Shown here one piece after another: positions 56,092 to 64,000 of a DNA stretch of 64,000 nucleotides. The position numbers and the translations under genes were made by a program. The first letter of the stretch is position 1. Every line of letters begins with the position of its first letter. The notes under the pieces were generated by a model. The model worked only from the letters and a program-made list of their open reading frames with translations. It made no database searches and was not told the DNA's origin. The stretch lies in the NCBI GenBank assembly GCA_014898415.1, contig RCTD01000029.1, positions 496,001-560,000 on the forward strand, in the 5' to 3' direction. Source of the DNA: Stromatinia cepivora (taxonomy: Eukaryota > Ascomycota > Leotiomycetes > Helotiales > Sclerotiniaceae).

Positions 56092-59000
56092 GGAATCGGT
56101 ATCGAAATTGACTGAATTTTACCCACATCCTCCCAGGGTGAGGTGGCTTCGGAGTTTGAAGGGAATTTGTAATATCTGGCATCCTGAGTTTTATTCCGCA
56201 ACTAGGGGTGTTTAAATTAGGGGCAGGGCTTTTTAGAATCCCAAGGGCTCTCTGGCGAATTTGCCGTGCATACTTTGAATGTAAACCATATGGCTAGTGA
56301 AGACTTCATGATGAATGATAGGGGTTCTCAGAGCTGACCTTGAAGCTTAGGTTAGTGAATGAATGGATTTGGATAGACATGATCGGCGCGGAGTGTGGAA
56401 GATTGCCGGCTATCATGGTATGCAGGGCTATATATAAATAAAGATCAGTAGGTATATGGATACCTGGAGGTTTCAATGATTCCGGTTTGAAGCTGAGTTA
56501 TACTTGAAATGAATTTGTTGGTGGATTTACAAGGTGACCCATGAGAATCTAAGTCAGAAGACCTCGAGTTCGATAGCAGAGTGTCTTTTCTGCATTCTTT
56601 GTGCTGATAAGAAATATGAGAATGTAATAAAGTGGTGACCATCACTGTTTAATCTCATTCTCGATGCAACTCATTATTATCGTTTCTAGTATACATTGTC
56701 ACATATACATGTTCAAAAGTCTTAAGATGAGAACGATGCTGTCAAGCCACTCCTCAACCCCGCAGTATCTTTATTCCAAGGTCTCTAACGCCAAATTGCT
56801 GACTTTTGTGACACATTGCCCTCTTCAACTATCACAGAGTCCTACTCCATCGCCTTAGGATAGGCCCAGCCTCCAAGCTCAATAACTATCTAGAGTTTAA
56901 GTAGCCAATCGATGATGACCTAGAGATGAAGATACCCGTGGACGCGAAAATTAACTACTCGACCCCTCATTCCCAACCAAGCAATCAAAATATAGGTGAT
57001 TGAATATGTAACTAGAAGTGAATCATAAATTTCACACCCCATCACATGTCCGAGTCCTGACATGTGAAAAAGAAGGGGAATTTCAAAGCAAAGTGCATAA
57101 AAAGGTCTATACATTCTTGGTTATAGAGCAACAAGTACGAAGGCATGGTTAACGCAGATTCACGGTTGTCCTTATGCACATGCTGCCTGGTAGTTTAATT
57201 TGCGAGCTGATGATATATAGATGTGTTTTTCTCCATAGGTTTGTTTCAGCTTTTGATGTGGCTCAAATCCAAGTGAGTAATCCTATGAGTCTCAACTGAA
57301 TCTGCTTTTTACCATTGTCTTTTTCACTATCAGTATTTTTTATTGCTACCACTATCTATTTTCACTTGGATACACCTGCATAAAGTCCAATTTGTAACCT
57401 TTTCCCGGACTATAGCCTAAGAGCTAGAATTAGCTTTTTCATACTCAAGCTCAATGTCTGCAGAAGGCTGTTGAATATTTCCTGTACTTTAGCCTTAGTA
57501 AACAACAATTTATCCTGCTGTGAGATCTTTCCTGTGTGCATGAATTTTACCTAGGTATGTACACACACTATGCCTCAAAATGAACTTCACTCGCACGTTG
57601 AGGTAGGTATATGCTATTCACTTGATTAGTATACATATCAAGATTCGAATCCTATCCTTGCATAAGAGTTGAGACTCAATAGGTACATAAAACATACTAA
57701 AAAAAACAGATATTTTCTCAAACAAGCCGGGATAATAGCCATTGAACGATACAATTTAGGACCTATGTACCAAAGCTGTACCACCAAAAGGCTACGCGTT
57801 TCAACTCTTAAACTTGAAAGTATGTTGACCTGAGTGGAACAAGAGACATCTGATTCTCGTTAACCAATCAAGAAGTTCCACTGTTACTAAAGTATAGATG
57901 AAAGAACTATTGGATGACAACTTAACTTACAATTGATGAAGACAAAAAAAATTGAAAAAAACGACAAAAAGATGGGATATCATCACACATTTGAGAACTC
58001 ATGAGATCCACTCTAACTCTATCAGTTACATATCTTCCTTACAATTCCATTACTTGCTATGTGTATACATGCTGGCTGATAGATCTTCTTGCATGGCAAT
58101 GATACGGACAAAATATTCAGATTGCTATTCCTTTTATGCTAAGGTTCATGTTGTTGGCCTTGCAAGGTCCCACTACAAAGAACCATTTTAGCAGATATCA
58201 ACTTAGCAGTCAGTGAATTTAATTTCAGATGGCCATTCAAGGTTCAAAACCTTGCACTTTATTCGATTCTCAGTGCATCTCTCCCAACATCCATAAATCA
58301 TGGACTGACCAATACCAAAACCAATCCATACCTCAACATTCAAATCATATGCACCATTCTTAAGCATAAGAACCCCCATCCTCACAAACTTTCTAGATAC
58401 CCTGAGCTACCAGTGCAAGTCTAAGATCAAGATGATATGTGCAGCATGTCTCTTGTAAAGAATTATTACGTATAGTACATAGGGCTGTACTTAACAACAT
58501 CCGGATCTTACCTCAACTTTGAGGAATCTAGATTTTAAAGTTTAAGTACATTACCACTTTGGCAATAAAATTCTGAAACAACGATGAATCAACACGGTAG
58601 TATATCATTGCCACATTCCCTTTCAATCTCTTCATATTCTTGCCTAAGACTGCTTTACAGTTCAAGAACCGCAAGCTCAAGTACAAGCACCAGGATATCG
58701 CAATGAAATCTAACGTACTCTAAGAAAGCCAAAAGTGCTTACTATTTTTACCCTAATTCATGTCATCTTTCCAGCGTTAAAACACTTTGCAAGGAAAATA
58801 GTTGTGGTGGACCGAGAGACTATTTATACCTATACCTAGTAACTTTCTGCGAATATTTGGGTGTGCTTATGTTTTGGAGATGGGCTGGCGAGGGGGCTCT
58901 AGGCTTGAGGGGCGAAACTGGTTAGATAATGATGAATGAGAATTTATATCTACTCAAGTCCAGTGTGAATCAAGCCCAAGCAGGAATGAAATGAATAACT

Positions 59001-60005
59001 CATTCCTTAACACCATAAACCAGCCCTGCGCCTTCCCCCTACTCACACGACACAACCTCCGCTCAGAAAAAGAAAAAACCCACTCGAGCTACTACATAAA
59101 TCTCACTATCCTCACCATCCTCCACAGGAAAATATACATACCCATACACAAAAACACACGATTGTAATACTGCTCCTCGCCCAGGAGAAAATATCGCTAT
59201 CATACTGTATCACAGGTTGCTCGACGCACATTTGCTAACTTAACTTCTTGCGGGAGAAATAATAAATAGATTAATATTCATGGTTTTAGAAAATGATAAT
59301 GTGATGATTATTTTATGACGATGTTGACAAGTAGATATTTGCTGTTGAATTCGCGGAGTTGAATTATTACTGCCATGATAATAATACCAGCATTTGCTTC
59401 AGGTTGGGGTCGGGGGACTCCAAGTTGTAGCCGTTAAATACAGCACTTCTGTTTTTTTACATAAGAGGAGTCAAAGACAAGAAAACCCTACACCGTAACC
59501 TTTTGTCTGTACTTGAGTTGTAGTCTGCCTTTCAAGCAGCATGGTTTGAATTAATAACCTCCCCGTTCGCAAATTCAGATCCAAAGGGAGATATCAGATC
59601 TCGACCTAGCGAGTATTCTTCACTAGCTTATCTATTCACTATCAACCCCTCGTGCTTGAAGGCAAGGCAGACGGGTAAAGAATAGAAGACTTCCTGACTC
59701 ATGAGACTATGACAGTGAAAAGTAATCGACCTCCGGCCTAGACTTAACTTTTTCCAACTAACTCCCTTTTTGGGTCTTCCATCAACTCCAAGCACATTCA
59801 TGCGGACCGTAGAATTAAAAGTAGAATTAGCCTCATCATACAAATACACAAGAATACAATATACTACACCCTTAACTGACATAAGGATCCATCGCCATGC
59901 ATCATTTCCCATTTCCTTTCTTACACCCACTCATCCCCATTTTCCCCATCATCTCCACCCTTTTACATCCGCCAAACACCTCCGTCAACCATTACCCACA
60001 AACCC

Positions 60006-62944
60006 CTAAAACCTCGAAATATCCCTACCAAACACCCAATTGATCGCCCTACAACCATTAGTTCCACATCCCTCAAACACACATGAAAGGAAAGAATGAG
60101 AATAAAGGAAACAGATAATAGATACTTACCAATACATCGGAATAAGCAATTTATTCCTCCAACCGATTGTTTGGGTAAGATATGCACCTCTCCAGATTAA
60201 CCATGCTGTTCTCCTGTATTTAGATGAATCGTTAGCAACCGCACCACTCGGATCTTTTCTCGTGTATGCATGCCGATTTCTCACTCCCATAGTCGTCTTC
60301 ACCACCAACACATTCGTAATGCCAGGAAACATTTAAATAAGAAAAAACATAACTTACCCCTTAATCTCTCCCTTCCCATCCGTCTGCATAATCGCCCTCA
60401 TACCCCCCACATAAGTCATAACCCCCATATTCCGAAACGTAAATCCCTTATCCCCACTCTCATCAACCGCCCCCTTCTCCACTCCATGAATCTTATTCAA
60501 CCTCTTCCCCAACCATTTCGCCTCTTGATTTGCTACTTGTGCTGTAGCAGGTAACGTCATATTTTCCAAGACCGCTACATCTCCTAGTGCAAAAACATCG
60601 TTCATTGTTGCTTCTTGTTGAGTTTGTTCTTCGATTGAGAATTGAGAGGGAGATTTTGAGGAAGATGCGGATGTTGAGGATGCTGAGGGTCGAGTAGCTA
60701 ATTTGACTCTGAAGAAATTATCCACCATCAAACCACCCGTTTTCGGACTCCTTTTTAATTCCCATTTTCTGTTTTCCGGTCTCTCACTCTTCTCGCTAAT
60801 TCCCTTCTCGTCGTGCGCAGCCAAAACGGCCGATTTCATCGGATAAGTATGAACCGAACTCAACGCCTTCTCAATAAAAGGATTCATCATCAACCCCGTA
60901 CTCCAAACACACATACCCACACCCACATCCCCCTCTTCCTTCAAATTTAATGTAAACCCCTTTTCAATATCTCCATTACGTCCTTCTCCTCCATTTTCTC
61001 CCTCAAGACTATCCTTCGGAAATCCTTTTCTCAATCCTAAAATATGATGTTCGGTTTTAATATCAATACCATCCCTGCTAAAATGTTCCAATGCGTAGTT
61101 CGCGAGATTTTTATCGAACATCGGGAGAATCTTAGGTGCGACGTCGTAGATGGTTATTTTTATGTAGGGTGTTAGGGAGGGGTAGAGAGTTGAGAGATCT
61201 TCGTGGCAGAGATCGAAGAGTTCGGCTGCGAATTCGACACCGGTTGCTAGATAAGAGGTGTGTTAGGTTTTGGAGGGTGAAAATAGGTATCAGGAGAAAG
61301 AAGATGGGGGTTTGAGAAAACTTACGACCACCGCCTACAATGGCAAAATTTAAAAGTTGTTTTTTGAGGGACTCGGAACTAGTTGGTAATGCAGCTGTTT
61401 CGAAACCTATGTTTTTAAACAATTAGCAAATATACAATTCCATAATTTAACTCTCATCTCTTAATCTCCCGACTCCATTCAATTTTATGAATGACGCTCC
61501 GCTGGGCCACTGCCGTGGAGGCTTTTTCGCTTCGCTCTAGATGAGGAAGAAAAACATGTGATGAAAGCTCTTGAAAAGCGGTTCCTTAAGTAGTAACGTC
61601 CCTTTCGCCCTTCCACTCTTCCCGAAATTGTCCTAATTCCTCTTCACTCGAACAAAAGAACAGAACTCCAAAGCCTAAACCTCAAAGAAAAGAAGGAAAA
61701 TGACTCACATTCCAAAATTCTTTTCCTTATCTTCCTCGCATCCCTCACATCCTTCAGAAACAGCGCATTTTCCCTAACTCCCTCAATTCCAAACGTCTGA
61801 CTATAACATCCTACACTAACCACTAATTTATCATAGCCAACTTCAAAAACTCTTCCCTTTCCTACCTTCTCGATCGTCGTACTTGCGGTTTTAGGCCTCT
61901 CGATTGCATTTTCTTCTACTTTGATGGTTTTTTTGTCGAAGTTGACGTCGTCTGCCCACTGTGGTATGGGGGGGTTAGATTAGCAGTTTTTCAGGGAAGA
62001 CTGGGCGTTCGCTTAAAAGCTAGGAGCTAAAGCTGGAGTCTGGACTCCTGCTCTTCAGTAAAGAGATAAAAGCGGTACTTTGGCACTTTTCAGCCCAAAA
62101 CGAAAGAAAGTTCAAACTCACTCCCTGCCAAAATTCAACCCCATTATTCCTTGCTCCCCACCCTCCCCATCCGCCACCGACTAAACCCCATCCTCTCCAT
62201 CTTCCTCTTCCTCTTACGCTCCTACATGTTATCGTGTCAGCAACAGTCCAATAAACCAAACCCAGCCCCCCCAGCAAGAACAGAAAACCAAAGCGCCCCG
62301 CACCTCCTTCATCTTCTCAATCTTCCCTCCACCCATCCTCTACATCCCTTCCTCTCTGCTCCTTTCCCCTCAAAAATCAAAACCCCAGACTTCCCAAACA
62401 AATCCCAAGCAAATCCCCCATCACACCCCCCCCCCATTCAAACACCCTTCAAAAACCACAAATAAAAATCCAAATACTCACTCAAGCGCACTCCTAAACT
62501 CCAAAGTCCCCACCGCCGTACTCGCCAAAAGCGGCGTAAAAACAAAATACGATCGCGGGGAAATAACAACCGTCTGATATTTCTTCGGATCCAATTGTCG
62601 CGAGAGTGTAAAGCCTGACCATCCTGAGCCGAGGATGAGGATTCTTTCGCGGTCTGGGGGTTGTGTTAGTTGAAGCAAAAATATGTGGAAGGTGATTGGG
62701 TATGAATAAGGGGGATGGATTAATATTGAAGGAGGAAGAATATGTGTACTTGTGGGAAAGAAAAAGAAAGGAAATACGAACCGCCTTTCGAAGCATCCAG
62801 TTCACGCGTTGATATATATCTCTTACCAGTTCCCGCGCCGACCCCTATTAACTTCCCACATTTCGAGGATAATATAGCTCTAGAAATTCTCCCAGTACGC
62901 AAACCCGAAGTCCCCTTCGAAGTCGCTGTTATACAATTCATCAT
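60006..62944 (-). CDS. Mitochondrial alternative (type II) NADH dehydrogenase, 593 aa
   Basis: Eight exons on the minus strand: 62944-62782, 62653-62482, 62221-62122, 61958-61709, 61406-61326, 61246-60358, 60213-60130 and 60048-60006, all joining in frame. The product is a rotenone-insensitive single-subunit NADH:ubiquinone oxidoreductase (NDH-2) of the inner mitochondrial membrane that does not pump protons. The first 54 residues are basic and hydroxylated, a mitochondrial presequence. FAD binding is by [10 protein letters not shown] (60-69), followed by [24 protein letters not shown] binding is by [16 protein letters not shown] (250 onward). FALGDVA is the second FAD motif. The C-terminus [12 protein letters not shown] to FGRDISRF is the amphipathic membrane anchor typical of NDH-2. 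No EF-hand is visible. Residues 116-138 form a Gly/Trp/Arg-rich insert. Internal or external orientation cannot be decided. Confidence 0.9.
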
Positions 62945-64000
62945 GTGAAGTGCACTCAATCCAGAGACTTGCAACAGTGCTATCAATCAACAGAAAATCG
63001 GAAGAGTAGAAAATAGAAATAAAAATTTAAAAGCACAGTTCAAAAAGGCAGCCGACTTTCTCCGTACATTCAATATCAATATCGATATCGATAAATCGTC
63101 CCGTGGATGTGGAGATGCTTGGCATGGATGACCTCACCTCTTTCTATCAAATCTTCTGATTCGATCAACCCAACCTCAATAACTGATTAAGATTTTAATT
63201 CTTTCTTTTTATTACTTTTGAAGAATTCCAATTGTATCGATTATGATGAATCTATTCTCCTTATTATTTTCTCTTTGTTGTTGAATAATCGTATATGGAG
63301 TAATAATTAAGTAGATATCTTCACGGGTTGTCGGAAAAAGACTAGTCCGGTAATACAATATATACAACTAGCTTAAAAAACACTAACCGATATGCTTTTT
63401 CTTACAAACGATAGAATTATATTTATATAAAATAATTAAATCATGAATCATTTTACCATTATATTTTTAATTAATTTATAATTTAAAGAAAATTATATCT
63501 GAAATGAGGGTATCGAAACACTCGGCGGAATTATTATCAAATGACCCTCTGTTATTTACGTTTGAATGACAAGGGCTGGTACTGGTACTGAAATTCAACA
63601 TCATGAGCACAGACCCACCATAGGATGAATACGGTAATTTTTAACAATCTTTCATATAATTATTATCCACCACCACTTAGTGATTCTCAAAATACATCAA
63701 CATTTCAGTAATCAGTGGTTTTCATTCTGATTTGGTTATCATTACAAAGAACCCTGTTCTAAGCCATCCAGTGCGCGTCCATGGTGGTTGCATTGCATCG
63801 CATCAATATCATACAACAGTCATAAGCCCCTCCAGCAAAAGAAATGTCATGTGCGAGTGCGGCATAGTAGATGGACCTTTGCACTTTATAAGGCTGGAGA
63901 GACGCTAGGCTATGGTATTCTTCATCAGAACACTCATTATTACCTAGCTAACAATAGGGCTACCTTTTCTACTGCTCGGCAACAGCCAAAATCATGAAGA
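62945..64000. other. NDH-2 upstream region to the window end
   Basis: It starts with the NDH-2 promoter and leader (minus strand), then an AT-rich stretch at about 63200-63500. An open frame at 63788-63997 runs almost to the window end without a recognisable motif. No gene is supported. Confidence 0.5.

Larger units (their letters stand above)
50129..60005. other. Gene desert of about 9.9 kb
   Basis: Composition is ordinary, not the extreme AT of the RIP-degraded blocks, yet I find no gene. Frames are short, do not join across plausible splice sites and carry no motif. It holds the paired CACGTG element near 50.9 kb and a short coding-like island near 55894-56091 (minus). It may contain non-coding transcripts, very old degraded insertions or genes I failed to see. 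Confidence 0.45.

Noticed and set aside
56540..56600. tRNA-like B-box (GAGTTCGATAGC)
   Set aside because: No matching A-box, acceptor stem or anticodon arm could be folded by eye.
57640..57665. GATTCGAATCC resembling a tRNA B-box
   Set aside because: No A-box at the right distance and no cloverleaf.

Overview
This window reads as nuclear DNA of a filamentous ascomycete (Pezizomycotina). The evidence is short GT-AG introns of about 50-80 nt with CTAAC/CTGAC-type branch points, a Zn2Cys6 regulator, a TRK potassium transporter, an NDH-2 alternative NADH dehydrogenase, a PNG1-type transglutaminase-fold protein without its catalytic cysteine, and AT-rich transposon relics whose copies differ only by C/T and G/A transitions, as left by RIP. 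A leotiomycete (Botrytis/Sclerotinia-like) host is my guess from the style of the proteins and transposons; I could not test it.

Layout. 1.3-7.1 kb: Zn2Cys6 transcription factor, 40S ribosomal protein S2, and a secreted, probably GPI-anchored Ser/Ala/Pro-rich protein. 7.1-10.8 kb: gene-free, with a hAT-like transposon end. 10.8-13.6 kb (minus): an unrecognised Gln/Pro-rich protein of 892 aa. 13.8-14.0 kb: two diverged tandem copies of a roughly 125-nt repeat, perhaps 5S-derived. 14.9-16.9 kb: a decayed cytochrome P450. 17.7-23.7 kb: two paralogous secreted proteins that resemble peptidase family G1 (eqolisin) in motif order. They flank a nested transposon, a Tc1/mariner relic split by a gag-only LTR element with a perfect 5-bp target duplication. 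The second paralog has lost one base in its signal-peptide exon. 24.5-27.3 kb: the UTP4 WD40 ribosome-biogenesis protein. 29.6-30.8 kb: an F-box-like protein. 36.7-38.2 kb: PNG1. 38.2-43.7 kb: a microsatellite and a second RIP-degraded transposon nest ending in a 461-bp MITE. 43.7-46.5 kb: TRK potassium transporter. 49.3-50.1 kb: short-chain dehydrogenase. 50.1-60.0 kb: a gene desert with an orphan promoter-like element. 60.0-62.9 kb (minus): mitochondrial NDH-2.

The genes do not form one pathway. Housekeeping genes (RPS2, UTP4, PNG1, TRK, NDH-2) alternate with accessory DNA. The most distinctive locus is the paralog pair around the transposon nest, next to a dead P450. RPS2 and UTP4 both carry an upstream CACGTGA element. 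The same element, with the CCTTACC tail seen at RPS2, recurs in the 50-60 kb desert.

All exon boundaries were worked out by eye from splice motifs and frame continuity. No database search was run, so family assignments rest on motif recognition.
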